NCBI GenBank assembly: GCA_951812925.1
Contig: OX638368.1
Location: 22,631,187-22,695,186, forward strand
Length of the DNA: 64,000 nt
Source of the DNA: Calliopum simillimum
Taxonomy: Eukaryota > Arthropoda > Insecta > Diptera > Lauxaniidae
Direction of reading: 5' to 3'
Notes under the pieces: generated by a model
Told to the model about the DNA's origin: nothing
Seen by the model: the letters and a program-made list of their open reading frames with translations, nothing else
The model's database searches: none
Position numbers and translations under genes: made by a program
In this document: one piece after another, positions 12,125 through 23,849 of the stretch
Layout: the number at the start of each line of letters is the position of its first letter
How positions within the stretch are numbered: the first letter of the stretch is position 1

Positions 12125-12329
12125 GTGTCATAACTCTATAATTTTACCGACACAGGTCACATAAGCAACTATCAATTCAAAACGGTCAAGGAGTACAACA
12201 TCGGATAGTTGGATGCAAAAACCCCGATATATCCCGGCCGAGTCGAAATACTGAAGAAGTTATAAACAAACGCTAAAGCACACATTTTTTCTTGTAAATT
12301 ATTATTAAGGAAAACATATTGTAAAGTAA

Positions 12330-12335
12330 AATAAA
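12330..12335 (+). promoter_or_regulatory. poly(A) signal of the solo LTR
   Basis: AATAAA about 140 bp before the LTR end at 12472. This fits an LTR polyadenylation signal, though it is not unique in such AT-rich DNA. Confidence 0.35.
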
Positions 12336-12639
12336 CCAATTTATCTGCTGAAAAAATTCCAGCAAATAAATAAATAAATATTTTTCTAAGCTGAAAGTTT
12401 TGGATTGTCCTTTAGTCTAACCCTGGACACCGCTGCAGCTTACCTCAGCCCTAGACCAAAACAATCGTTACAAAGTCTCATAATTTTTTTAAGTTTTCAC
12501 CAAAACAAAAATTAAAAAATACGTACTCGATCATTTTTAACGGAGAATAATTAAAAAATTATAAATTTAAAATCAATTTTTTAAGTTTAAATCTGACGAA
12601 TAATAATACCCCATATATATTTTAACCCATTTTGCCAAA

Positions 12640-13140
12640 AAAAAAAAAACATAAAGTACCAAGGTCACGATTTAACGATGCGATTTAAGGTTTTACTTAT
12701 GAGATTCATATTAAATAGAATCGCCCAAAGGTCAAAATTCCACCACAAATGTATTAAATATTTTTGGTACTTTTTGGGCACTTAGTACTTTTTTTTGCTA
12801 TTTAGTATACAATAGAAAAGCTCATTTATCATCCCTGGTACAATGACAAATGTGAAACGTTAACAAAACAAAAATACGAACAGTGCTATGCTTTTTGTCT
12901 TTCTCTTTGGGCTTTATCCTCTTGTCAGCTCTGTGTGACAGCGTATTTTGTCGATGTTAATATTAAAAAGTTTGCATTTAATTTGGGCAGACTTAAGAGC
13001 AACATATTTCAAATTTGTGCACACAAATGCCTTTCTTATGATGTAAAATTCAAAGTCGTACTCCATTTCTTACATTGTGAAAAAAGGCGGACAAATTTTT
13101 GTCTTGCGTATTAATACATAAATTTGAACACAAGAATATA
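12640..13140 (-). repeat. ~430-bp dispersed repeat, copy 1
   Basis: Reverse-oriented copy of the family at 24580-25010, 47430-47890 and 63700-64000. Shared blocks include TACGCAAGACAAAAATTTGTC, a GTCACACAG block, and ATTGTACCAGGGATGATAAAT followed by paired AAAAAGTACT words. No inverted ends and no coding frame. Confidence 0.7.
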
Positions 13141-15214
13141 CAAAGTCTGGTAAAAGGATAGAGCATGAAGAAATTTAGAGACTTATAGTTCTAGAATAGG
13201 TACCAATTACTTGGCTATGACAAAATTTAAAAATGCAACAAACCGAATGACTTTTATCTAAGCAAATAAGTCAAAAGATTATTTGATGTTTGAAATCTTT
13301 CTATTTCCCAAACGTAATTTTAATTGTTATACTTCACCCCGCACCCCTGCAAAAACATCTCAATGACTATGCAAATATGACTATAAAGTTAAAATCAAAT
13401 TTATAGCTGAGTTAGCGCAAAATGTGGCAAGAAAAAACGTTGAATACGACAAAACAAACAAAAATACAAAAAAAAAGAACTTAGCGAAAGCAAACGAACG
13501 CAAATTAAAATCGCTTCAAAGAGGCATTCAGGATACTTATTGTAGATAGGCAAACACGTATAGTATGCACTGCCAAAGGCATATAACCCCAACTAGACTG
13601 AGCAGTCAATGAGAAGATGATGTTGAACAAGGTATGGGCTAGACGCCTATACCTAAGGAATGTCATAGACATACACCAATGTGCCTACGAGTAAAATATT
13701 TGTACGAGCGCAATTTAATGAATCTCTGGTTGGTACTTTTTGTACAAAATCTACAATCGACAGTCTAAAAGTCAAAAGCACACGTTAAATGCAGGCGATA
13801 TCTACAAGATATTCTGACTTGAAAAACCACCACCATCAAGCGAACAAATTAAAAAGAAGCAAAATTTAAACAAAAAATAAAAAGTTCAAAATTAATTTGC
13901 ATACCTTTTGCTAATAGGCAAAAACAGTACTCTCGAATTGCTGAAGAGTCAACCGAAGAACACGTAATCTACCCTTTTCATCCTCAAAAAACTTTTTCTG
14001 TAATGCTATTTGCATTTATATCCTACAGCTAAGCCATATTTATTTAAACTCAAAATTCCACCTACAAAGCAGCAGTTAAGTTTTTCCACAACCAACTCAA
14101 CATACACAGCCCTCAGTACTGCCCAGTTCACCACCCTATAGCCAGCATTACACTTAAAAACGTTGAACGTTTGAAACCTCAAAAGACATTCAACTTCGTC
14201 GTTACTTTCGTTGACTTTTCAACATTTTCGTTGAATTTTTTTTCCCCCGGTTTTTTTACGTTTTTTATCAAATATTTGCTGCATTTTATATGCTCTTTCT
14301 TACCATACCACACCATAACACACATACCATGCCAGGTCGTCCGTCTGTAGTGCCAAACTTCCTTCGACCTCCTTGTGTCACTAAAATAGCGCTTCTGTCT
14401 TATTGGTGTTTGGTCTTAACTTTACCTAGAAAAAATGAAAAAAAAAAGTTTTTTTTTTAAAAAAAGTACATTTTCTCGTAAGTATTAAAATGTGCTCCGC
14501 CCACTTTCTATTTAAAAAAAAAAAATGTATAAAAATGCACAGCCTTTAATTCCGTTTTCTTTTTTCTCATACTTTTTTTCCATTTTATTTTATTTTAATT
14601 CCAATTGCATTGCTTGAGCAGCTTTTTCTACTACTTACTACTACTACTCCTTACTTATTCATTCCTTGACTTGTTCGTTGGCTTGAGGTTACTTCGCTGT
14701 TCGAGTTTCCTTCACCAATAACAATCCTTCTTGTTGGTGTTGCCACCTAAATGGGTAGCATTTTCTCTGTACTTTATATGTGGTAGGGTTTCTTTTTTAT
14801 AATTCTTTTTAGATTTTTTTTTTTTTTTTTTTTTTTCAGCAAATCCAATTAACATTTTCTTATTTTACTACATATTCATTTTATATTCTTTTTTAGTTCT
14901 GCATAATGTCTCTAATATACATATACAATTCTTAATAGATTGGTCTTTTCGTTTTATCATCTATTCCCATTGGAAGTTTATGCAATTAATTGAATTTTCT
15001 TTTTCATTTGGGAAATATCATTTTAATTACATTTTTCAAGTCTTCAATTAATGACTTCATAATATGAGAATAACAAGAAAACAATGAATTGTCTCATAAA
15101 GTAGTCTTTTTGCTGAGTTTTTCTTAAATTATAGAGCAAGAATGGCAAACACGTGGCGTGGATAGCATGCCTATCACTTTTTGACAAAAAGTTATTCAAA
15201 AAATCATCAAAAAT
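13141..15214. other. no gene seen
   Basis: AT-rich, CT-rich in places (14400-14900) with long poly-T runs. No domain, element end or long frame recognised. Confidence 0.5.
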
Positions 15215-17160
15215 TATTATTTGACAGGTTTGACAGGCTTTCATTGTGAAAAACAAGATTTTTGACAGGTTTTTAAGAGGAAATCTAGTTGATAATATCT
15301 ACCACTTTTAGTCCAAAAAACAGGGAAAATTTACCAAAAATTATCATTTAGCCGGTTTGACAGGTTTTCATTGCAAAAGAAGACAAGATTTTTGACAGTA
15401 AATATAATTGATAATGGGCTTCTTTTTTTAACAAAAAAAACCAGGAAAAATTCACCAAAAATTATCATTTAGCCGGTTTGACAGGTTTTCATTGAAAAAA
15501 AATACATGATTTTTGACAGTAAATCCAATTGATAGTGGGCTTCTCTTTTTGACAAAAAAAAAACAGGAAAAATTTAACAAAAATTATCATTTAGCCGGTT
15601 TGACAGGTTTTCATCGCAAAAAAAAAAAACATGATTTTCGACAGTAAGTCCAATTGATAATGGGCTTCTCTTTGTGACAAAAAAAATAGGAAAAATTTAC
15701 CAAAAATTATCATTTAGCCGGTTTGACAGGTTTTTATTGAAAAAAAAACAGGATTTTTGACAGTAAATCCAACTGATAATGGGCTTCTCTTTTTGACAAA
15801 AAAAAAAAAAACAGGAAAAATTTACCAAAAATTATCATTTAGCCGGTTTGACAGGTTTTCATTGCAAAAAAAAACAGTATTTCTGACAGTAAATATAATT
15901 AAAAATGGACTTCTCTTTTTGACCAAAAAACAGGAAAAATTATTCAAAAATAATCATTTAGCCGGTTTGACAGGTTTTCATTGCAAAAACAAAGGATTTT
16001 TGACAGTAAATATAATGGAAAACGGGCTTCTCTTTTTGACCAAAAACCCGGAAAAGTTTAACAAAAATTATCAATTAGCCGGTTTGACAGGCTTTCATTT
16101 TTAAAAAACAGGATTTTTGACACTAAATTAAATTGATGAAGGGATTCTCTTTTTGACCGAAAATCAAGACAAATTATTCCAAAAATTATCATTTAGCCAG
16201 TTTGACAGGTTATCAATGCAAAAAAAAGGATTTTTGACAGTAAATATAATGGATAACGGGCTTCTCTTTTTGACCAAAAAAACAGGAAAAATTTACCAAA
16301 AATTAATATTTCATTGTTAAAAAAAAACACAATATTTTTGACAGTAAATTTAATTGTTAGTTTGCTTCTTTTTTTGACCAAAAAGCTGGAAAAATTTACC
16401 AAACATTATTATTTAACCAGTTTGACAGGCTTTTATTGTTAAAAAAACATGATTTTTGACAGTAAATCTAATTGATAATGGGCTTCTCTTTTTGACCAAA
16501 AACAGGAAAAATTATTCCAAAGATTATCATTTAGCCGGTTTGACAGACTTCATTGTAAAAAAGCAAGATTTTTGACATAAAATATAATCGACGATGGGAT
16601 TCTCTTTTTGACCAAAAAACCGGAAAAGTTTAATAAAAATTATCATTTAGCCGGTTTGACAGGCTTTTATTTTTTAAAAACAGGATTTTTGACACTAAAT
16701 CTAATTAATGAAGGGATTCCCTTTTTGACCAAAAAACAAGACAAATTATTCCAAAAATTATCATTTAGCCGGTTCGACAGGTTTTCATTGCAAAAAAAAA
16801 AAAGGATTTTTGACAGTAAATATATTGGATAACAGGCTTCTCTTTTTGACAAAAAAAAACTGGAAAATTTTACCAAAAAATATTATTTCATAGTAAAGAA
16901 AAAACGTTATTTTTGACAGTAAATCTAATTGATAATGGGCTTCTCTTTTTTACTAAAAATACCAAAAATTATTATTCGACAGGTTTGACAGGATTTTTGA
17001 CAGGATCAAAATATTTGGAAAAATTTACCAAAAATTATCATACTGATTTCATAGGATTTTCAGCAGTAAGTCCAGATGAAAAAATCATTCTCCTTTACCA
17101 AAAATTATCAGATGACAGGTTTTCAAAAAGGATTTTTGACTGGAAATTAAGTTAGTAAGA
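15215..17160 (+). repeat. ~118-124-bp satellite array, ~16-17 units, with higher-order structure
   Basis: The unit reads AGCCGGTTTGACAGGTTTTC, then A-rich, GATTTTTGACAGTAAAT, ATTGATAATGGGCTTCTC, TTTTTGACC and AAATTATCA. Landmark TTTGACAGG occurs near 15230, 15354, 15474, 15596, 15720, 15847, 15965, 16079, 16199, 16417, 16654 and 16978, with mutated or deleted versions between. From about 16020, sets of variant units recur with a ~575-bp period. The frames that cross the array come from the repeat and do not look like genes. Confidence 0.9.
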
Positions 17161-17383
17161 AATAATTAAGTAGGTATGTTTGGAAAATTTGAAGCGAAAA
17201 AAATAATGTAGGTTGGTCAGACATTCTACGTTACAAGAGACACTCTGGAAGCCCTGGAGGACCATGGATTATTCAAAACCTAGTTTGTAAGCTACTCCAT
17301 AGAGGTGACCGACTAGTTCAAATTCTGGTCCCATCACATATAAAGTTTTATTTACGTTTTGTATTGTTTGTCAATAGACGTAA

Positions 17384-17515
17384 CCAATTGTCTTCTTATG
17401 CTTTACATTCGGACGAAAAAAAAGTCAATTGTCTCCTTATTCATTACATTCGCACCAAAAAAAGGTCAATTGTCTCCTTATTCATTACATTCGGACCAGA
17501 AAAAGGCAAATTTTT
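17384..17515 (+). repeat. ~43-bp tandem repeat, three units
   Basis: Three units of CAATTGTCTCCTTATTCATT ACATTCGGACC. The right copy of element X has one unit at the matching place (24015-24050), so this is a local expansion. Confidence 0.75.
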
Positions 17516-17538
17516 TTTTTTTTTTTTTTCATTTAATA

Positions 17539-18425
17539 TAGGGGAGATGTGTGTACCTTGGTCCGCTTTTTAGTTTTTTCAATGTGCTGGATGTTCCAAA
17601 AAAGTTTCTTTAGTTTTTTGATTTAGTTATATTTCTACAATGCTTGCAGCATCAAATGACGGGACAATGATAATTCTATGTCTTACCATTGAGTAGAAAT
17701 ATTACTTTTTCCGTTGCAATCTCAAACGGTCCAAGGTACACCATGCAAGTGTACCTTGGACTATTAAAAATAAAAGAAAATACATTGTATTTTGGCAATA
17801 AATTATGAAATAACTATTTATTATGTAATCAAAAGCAACATTTTTTCAATAAAAAGAAAAAAATTAATCATAAACAAAAATTATAACACAAAAAAGTGCA
17901 TTTAGTAAAAAACAATTAATCAAACAAAAATGGTTGCAAATAAATACATTAATTGCGTAAATAATAATAATAATATTATATTGAGAGGCGATTATGGCTT
18001 CTTGGTTGCCCGTCGAAAAAGGCTCGCTGGTCAATAAGCTAGGTCCAAGGTACACACAGACAGCATGTTTTAAAAACTGTCAACACCCATAACACATGTT
18101 AATGAAAATACATCTGAAACACACTAAAAGCTTAAAACAATAACTAAACTTGCTTTCTGATGTTGTAAAACTGAAATATTTCAAGTAAGTTTCTCATAAA
18201 ACGTTTCGTAGCTTACTCCAAAAACAAATTTTTACACACAAAAAACACTTTTTTCGTTGCTAGTTATACACGCATACAGCTTGACGGTCTGAAGTCTACT
18301 TATATGAGTCACAGGTATGAGTGGAAAATTCCATAGAAGAACATTATCGTACACGTGCAACTGTTGAGTGGCAACCGGCACTCGGACCGAGGTACACTCG
18401 GTCCAAGGTACACACATCTCCCCTA
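17539..18425. mobile_element. inverted-repeat element with iterated GGTCCAAGGTACAC word
   Basis: The ends are a ~26-bp inverted repeat (AGGGGAGATGTGTGTACC plus TTGGWCC on both sides). The word GGTCCAAGGTACAC recurs internally in both orientations near 17728, 17750, 18042, 18388 and 18400. The 9-mer ATTTAATAT stands on both sides (on the right, 4 bp beyond the end), and the right copy of X lacks the element, so it is an insertion. No coding frame. Superfamily unknown. Confidence 0.8.
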
Positions 18426-18449
18426 CATATTTAATATAAAAACGTCGAA

Positions 18450-18575
18450 AGGTTTCATAGACGAATATTATATATTTTTAAGCATTGGCCCTATGCACCA
18501 CCTAGGAGTTAAAGGAGAATACATACATACATACAAGCATTGCATTCTGGGTTCGAACCTCAGTGCGGATGAAAT
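18450..18575 (+). other. tRNA-like sequence in X (left copy), split by a LINE tail
   Basis: The B-box GGTTCGAACCT at 18550-18560 sits in a T-arm that still pairs: CTGGG-TTCGAAC-CTCAG, five pairs including one G-T, with a 7-nt loop. The A-box side (CATAGACGAATATT...) is degenerate. A 48-bp LINE fragment with 8-bp duplications (AAGCATTG) interrupts it. It is a relic rather than a functional tRNA gene. Confidence 0.6.
18487..18534 (+). mobile_element. 48-bp LINE 3' tail, dead on arrival
   Basis: GCCCTATGCACCACCTAGGA then GTTAAAGGAGAATACATACA: nearly the same as the last 45 bp of the LINE at 31485-33255, ending in the same ATAC/ACAT tail. AAGCATTG flanks it at 18479-18486 and 18535-18542. Confidence 0.85.
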
Positions 18576-18692
18576 TTTTTGTTATTAATTTTCGGCTATA
18601 TTGGAGACATGTTTCATTTTCCGCTCCGAAGACTATTCAGACCAATTTTGTACAAATTAATGGTAATTTAAAAATTATAATTGAAAATCACC

Positions 18693-18765
18693 GTATGGAG
18701 GATTTGAACCCGGGTCTCTCCACGCAGCGCAATTCTTTAGACCGATAATCTATCGTTTGCACTAA
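18693..18765 (-). other. tRNA-like sequence in X (left copy), opposite strand
   Basis: On the minus strand, an A-box-like TAGATTATCGG (18742-18752) is followed by the B-box GGTTCAAATCC (18700-18710) after a 31-nt gap, a spacing usual for RNA polymerase III type 2 promoters. The T-stem is partly mismatched. It points toward the tRNA-like sequence at 18450-18575. Confidence 0.6.
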
Positions 18766-19109
18766 TTCACAGTAGACGAACTTCCCAACAGTACATAGTA
18801 TGTAGACAGTATCGTTATAATTTCACTGACACAATCGATACGCAATTGGACCACTTTTGGTACTAATGACGGATTATGATGTGATTCATCGGACCATTTT
18901 TGATACAAATGACCGACTTTGCATTTTATTTGGACCATTTTTGGTACAATTGATAATTTTAGTGAATTTATTTTAATGTACTTAGTTTTAGGTGTAGTCC
19001 ATTTTGGTCTACTTATAAAATAACTAGATCAAAGATGGGACTATTGAGACAATTGTCTCCGCTGGTCCTACAGGGAAATTATTTCTTATTTGTATGTATG
19101 TATGTATAT

Positions 19110-20945
19110 TAGAGCGCCCATATTTCTGATTTTGCTTGCTCCCCGTCCATTTCCTGAAATTAGAGGTCAAAAAAATAAGATCTCAAAAAAAAATTTGGAA
19201 TCGGCAGTGGAAAAAACCCAGCCGGTTTTCGATCAAAGGTCGAAAAAGTGACTAAAAAAAGCAAGTCGCTTTGACTGCTCATTACTTCAAAACTGTTCAT
19301 TTTTTCATAATTTTCTCAAGACAACTTTTGTAGAGCATGACTAGATCAAGATTATTTTCTTGAAAAGTTTTGGTCCAAAAATTAAATTTGTTGTTGTTTC
19401 GGTACAAAAACTTCAATTTTTTAAGAAAACTTTCATGACTTTTTTCTAAAAAATGGTTTTTTGTAATTTTCAAAGGGCGGAATATTTGTTCTGGAATTCT
19501 TATATTGCATGGGATTAAATTTTGATTAATTCAACAAAAAAAAATTATTTAAAAATATTAAGTTTTAAGGTATGGAGCCGGTCACAATGTTGGAAAAAAA
19601 TTAGCATTAAAATTTTTTTGTTTTAATCGCTACATTATTGGATGCAACAAAATGCATTGCTAGTTGTTATTAAATGTATCATTTAGAGCTGCTTTTTTCC
19701 TTCAAAATGAGCTATGAAATGGGTTTGTGCGACTTTTTTTCAAAAAGTTATGATCATTTTAAAATGACATCATGAAAGTTAAAAATCATGTATGGATTTT
19801 CTATAGCAATTGCCATATTACTATATCTTTTATAATGTTATTTTAAAATGGTCATAACTTTTTAAAGAAAAATTGTACAAGACTATTCTGTAACACATTT
19901 TGAAGAAAAAAAATAGTACTAAATGACGCATTTAATAAAACAGACCAAGACGATTTTGTGCGTGTTCTACACAACCTCAAAAATCGCGTTTTTTGAACAT
20001 TAGGGGTGAGCTATCTCACATACCTTAAGTGATATAGCAATTTCGCGTCCAATTTCGAATTCAGCATTAATAATTACATCTGAAATGACTATTTTGGTTT
20101 TGGTTTGTAGTCGTTTTTTCTAAATACCGTTTTTCGACCTCATTTTAAAAACCATGCCATGAACCGATTTTGAAAACTTTTTTTTTCTTATTCAGTAAAT
20201 GCTCAGGTGCAATTTCACACCTTTGTGCAGTTCTCGACAAATTGATCGAAATTTTTTCCTGAACTGCGTGCACGAAATTCGAAATTTTCGATTATCTCTG
20301 CTGGAACAGCCCAAAAACGCACTAAAACGAAAATAAATGCTATTTTCGTGTTCAGCAATCCCAAATTAGTTTAGGAAATATGACGACTAAAATGGTTTCT
20401 TACCAAATTAAAAATTAAGAAGAAAAAAATAAATTTGTTTCTTATTTTTGAAACGGGATCCATTTCTTAAAAACTAATATTTATTAGTAATTTTTCTTTT
20501 AAATAAATCAACATTTAATTCCCTACAATATAAGAATTCCAGAACAAATATTCCGCCCTTTAAAAATTACAAAAAGCCAATTTTTAGAAAAAAAGTCATG
20601 AACATTTTCTTAAAAAATTGAAGTTTTTGTACCGAAACAACAACAAATTTAATTTTTGGACTAAAACTTTTTAAGAAAATAATGTTGACCTAGTCATGCT
20701 CTACAAAAGTTGTCTTGAAAATATTATGAAAAAATTAACAGTTTTAAAGTAACGGGCAGCCAAAGCGACTTGCCTATTTTTAGTCAATTTTTCGACCTTT
20801 GATCGAAAACCGGCTGGGTTTTTTCCACTACCGATTCCAAATTTTTTTTTGAGATCTTATTTTTTTGACCTCTAATTTTAGGAAATGGGCGGGGAGCAAA
20901 CAAATTCTCAACTTTGCACATTTCATATATCTTGTGGGCGCTCTA
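19110..20945. mobile_element. hAT-type foldback element, 1.84 kb with ~430-bp arms
   Basis: The ends TAGAGCGCCCA / TGGGCGCTCTA are flanked by ATGTATAT on both sides (19102-19109, 20946-20953). An 8-bp duplication of form nTnnnnAn and a TAGAG start suit hAT. The inverted arms run about 19110-19545 and 20515-20945. Landmarks are GGTCAAAAAAATAAGATCTC, AACCGGCTGGGTTTTTTCCA and AATATAAGAATTCCAG. The middle has no long frame, so the element is non-autonomous. Caution: the left flank is a TATG microsatellite, which weakens the duplication evidence. Confidence 0.8.
19650..19950. repeat. inner hairpin module of the foldback
   Basis: A second, nested imperfect inverted repeat (AAAAGTTATGATCATTTTAA ... 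TTTAAAATGGTCATAACTTT) lies in the centre of the foldback. It is similar to 9990-10190. Confidence 0.6.
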
Positions 20946-22479
20946 ATGTATATACTTTGAACCAAGAAGAAAAATTTGAGATATCGTATGACTCATTCTA
21001 AGCATTTTTGAGATCGTTAAACAATAAAAAAACACTATAATGCCATGATTTTGCTTGGGACGGCTTTAAGTGACCTCTAAAAAATTTAAGAAGTTTTCAG
21101 ACAAAAAAAAAAAATCCTCAGCTCATCACTTAACATCATCTGCAAAAATTTAAAGGACAATAATTTCTAATAATTTTTGTTGAAGCAGACTAATGCTTAT
21201 ACTAAGGTAGTTGTTATATATATTTTTTACAAATTTTAATTATGGATTTGTCGGAACTTTTTCAGATTTTTATGTTTCGTTGTGACGAGCCCTATAGAGC
21301 GCTGATTAGCGTTACTGTAAATGTGTCGTTCAGTCTGTTGAAATTACGAGTACACATAAAACTGCTCCTACAGCCGTATTTATTGCAAAAATGTTTTCAT
21401 TCTTAAGAAAATATCTATTGAATGTTAAGATAATTGCCACCCTGTATAATGTTTTGTTCTCTTACTCCAAAATTGTTTTACGTGTATTTACGGGATAAAT
21501 GCACAGCTGGCAAGTTCATTTACGAGTACTTACACTCCGACTAATAGACAGTGGAGAAACGATTTATTCATTTTGAGGGATGGAATTGCAACCCCCTTTT
21601 GCAAAATATTCTCTTAAGAGAGAAACGGATAATAAAACTAACTTATCGACTGTGTATGCAGCGTCATCTGTAGGATAGTAGCTATACTTGTGCATAGTAT
21701 GCTATATTTAAAATGAAAGTGACATCTGTATGGAGATAGTCCTTCATCCCCTAAAATGTAAAGGGTAAAATGCAAACATTTTTGTTTGCACTCATGGTTG
21801 TGGCATATTTATACATAAGACATATCTGAACCTGAACATGAACACTTTTTTTTTTTTTTTTGTTTCTAACGAGAAAATACGCAATGTTTGGGAGGAAAAC
21901 TACCGCGTGAACTTATTGTTTTTAAGTTCTTCTAAGAATCTAAAAATTCATGTAGCATGTAATCATCCAAATTTATTGATTAAATTTTCTCAGATGTACC
22001 ATTAGAAATGTGACATGAGCTGAATATCCTTCAGTAACAGTTCAAAGTTTTTTAAAATTCTAAGCTTAAAGTTTTAAAAAATGTTAAAATTTTCAAATCT
22101 GTGACACAGAATATAAAGAAAGACAAGAAGATCTTTATTTTTGTTGGCCGAAAATATGTCGTTTTTTAATAAATAAGTACATAACAAAATACATACAAGC
22201 TTGATATATTGAATATCAAAAAACTTTAAAAAACACTGTGTTTTGGGATGCTTAATAAATGCCTTAACTGAAAGGATCTCCAAAAGAATATGGCAATGCA
22301 TTGGATAGACGTATTTGTTCGAATGTCATAAATTTTTCCACTCAATAAAAGCGAATTTTTATTGCAGTTAATACCTAGAGATATAATGAACCGACCATAA
22401 CTCCTCAAAAATATATTTTTCAAATCATCTTTATGAATATGTGTGATTTCAGCAGACAAAAATTAAATTCACCACTTAT

Positions 22480-22850
22480 TCTAAGAATGGATCGCTAAAG
22501 CTTCAAACAAAATCTAGTAGAATTTGAACAAGAAGGTGTGGCACCTGCCATACAAGCGATATCTTATGAACTTTATACCGAGAGTGCTATTTACGATAAT
22601 TTTACCAAATATCATACAAACACTAGTAATAATATAGGTCAACTCTGGTAGAAAAATAAGTGAATTAATATAAGAGGGCTTGACATCTTCCATACAAACC
22701 GAATTTCTAGAACTCAGTACTGAGAATATTTGAGAGAATCCAACCAAATTTCGAACAAATGATAGGAATATTATAAGCCAGATTTAGCAGAAAACTGAGC
22801 GAATTCGGACAAGAGAAACTTATAACAAACTTGTTACTATCAACTTTAAA
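22480..22850 (-). repeat. dispersed tandem-unit repeat, copy 2 (degenerate)
   Basis: GAACAAGAAGGTGTGGCACC and later GAGGGCTTGACATCTTCCAT occur in the same order and orientation as the copy at 2550-3030. About two and a half worn units. Confidence 0.5.
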
Positions 22851-23042
22851 CAGTAAGGGTTCAAGCAGAAGTTATATTAAACAAATAATAATATGTATTT
22901 GCTCAAGGTGCGAAAAGGCATGATGTTTCTGAAAGTCAGTGCTATAACACGGTTCAAATAAGATATTTTTATACGTATGCGATCACGCAAGGGATCCTTT
23001 TCTTTTACTGTAATCAATAATTAAGTTGTTATTAATAGTTAA

Positions 23043-23155
23043 GCTTATACATATCGTTCCAGACAAAGACTGACTGAGGAAGTAAACATGAACCTTCGAT
23101 TCGCTTCAATTCTTCTTACATACAATCAATTTTGTCTGAAACGATATAAGCAAGT
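23043..23155. mobile_element. small hairpin MITE
   Basis: GCTTATACATATCGTTCCAG plus ACAAA at the left is mirrored by TTTTGTCTGAAACGATATAA plus GC at the right. 113 bp, no coding capacity. Confidence 0.6.
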
Positions 23156-23652
23156 TCATCAGCAACTATGGCGCCTTAATAAGCTTTTAACTATATTTTG
23201 TAAATATGGACTTAGATGTACTAGATAGCCAATTTGCAACTACCGTCATTTTTTAAGTTCTTATTTCAATTTAAAAAATTGAATTTTTTGGTCTTATTTT
23301 TTATGCTTTTTCATAAGACAAACAATCTTGTAACATTTTGTAATGAATATTTAAATAAATGAAATGAAATGAAATGAAATGAATTTATGCCAATTTCGAT
23401 AAGTTGAATTTTGGAGAAAAATTACCCTGTAGGACCGGCGAAGACAATTTTCTCAATAGTCCCATCTTTGATCTACTTATTTTGTAATTGGACCAAAGCG
23501 TACTACACCTAAAACTAGAAGAAATTCACATAAATAATGGTCCGAATGTAATGCATAATCCGTCATTGGTCCAATTATGTATCGATAGTGTCATTAAAAT
23601 TTTAACGTTACCGACTACGTACTGTTTGGCAGTTCATCGAATGCGAAGAAGA

Positions 23653-23722
23653 GCAAACGATAGTGTATCGGTCTAATGACTTTTACTGCATGGAGAGACC
23701 CGGGTTCAAATCCTACACTCGA
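23653..23722 (+). other. tRNA-like sequence in X (right copy)
   Basis: A-box TAGTGTATCGG (23661-23671) fits TRGYNNANNNG, and B-box GGTTCAAATCC (23703-23713) fits GGTTCRANNCC; 31 nt separate them. The T-stem has mismatches, and no clean acceptor stem is seen. Confidence 0.65.
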
Positions 23723-23849
23723 TAATTTTCAATTCCAATTTTTAAAATTCTATTAATTTGTATACAATTGTCTGATGAGTCTTTGGAGCGGAAAATAAAA
23801 CATGTGTCTAACAAATCCGGGGTATGAAATAATAAAAAAAAAATTGCAT

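Larger units (their letters stand above)
9012..12472 (+). mobile_element. solo LTR of an LTR retrotransposon, split by a hAT element
   Basis: The two halves (9012-9090 and 11571-12472, about 980 bp together) start TGTAACG and end CGTTACA, the inverted TG...CA ends of an LTR. They contain a TATA box (11744-11750), a poly(A) signal (12330-12335) and tandem repeats in the presumed U3 and R/U5 regions. No internal retrotransposon region or partner LTR lies alongside. The bases next to the ends (ACAAT left, AAGTC right) do not match, so a target duplication is not supported. The superfamily (Gypsy or Bel/Pao) cannot be told from the LTR alone. Confidence 0.65.
17304..19075 (+). mobile_element. element X, left copy, with tRNA-like pair and two insertions
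   Basis: This region is the inverted counterpart of 23425-24120: shared blocks run from GACCGACTAGTTCAAATTC at the outer end to GCTGGTCCTACAGGG at the inner end. It has been enlarged by a tandem triplication (17384-17515), an inserted element (17539-18425) and a 48-bp LINE tail (18487-18534). Near the inner end the word GGACCATTTTTGGTAC occurs three times (18850-18960). Its core holds two tRNA-like sequences facing each other. The termini are not clear inverted repeats, so the true ends are uncertain. Confidence 0.7.
20954..23424. other. no gene seen; contains short repeats
   Basis: AT-rich region enclosed by the two X copies. It holds a dispersed repeat (22480-22850), a small hairpin (23043-23155) and a GAAAT microsatellite (23358-23382). 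Frames of up to 77 codons near 22074-22747 show no domain. Confidence 0.5.

Noticed and set aside
9012..12472. Target duplication around the solo LTR
   Set aside because: The five bases on each side (ACAAT and AAGTC) do not match, so I do not claim one.
15757..17155. Frames of 69-115 codons through the ~118-bp satellite
   Set aside because: Each follows the repeat unit and changes with it, with repeated Lys/Phe-rich words and no domain.
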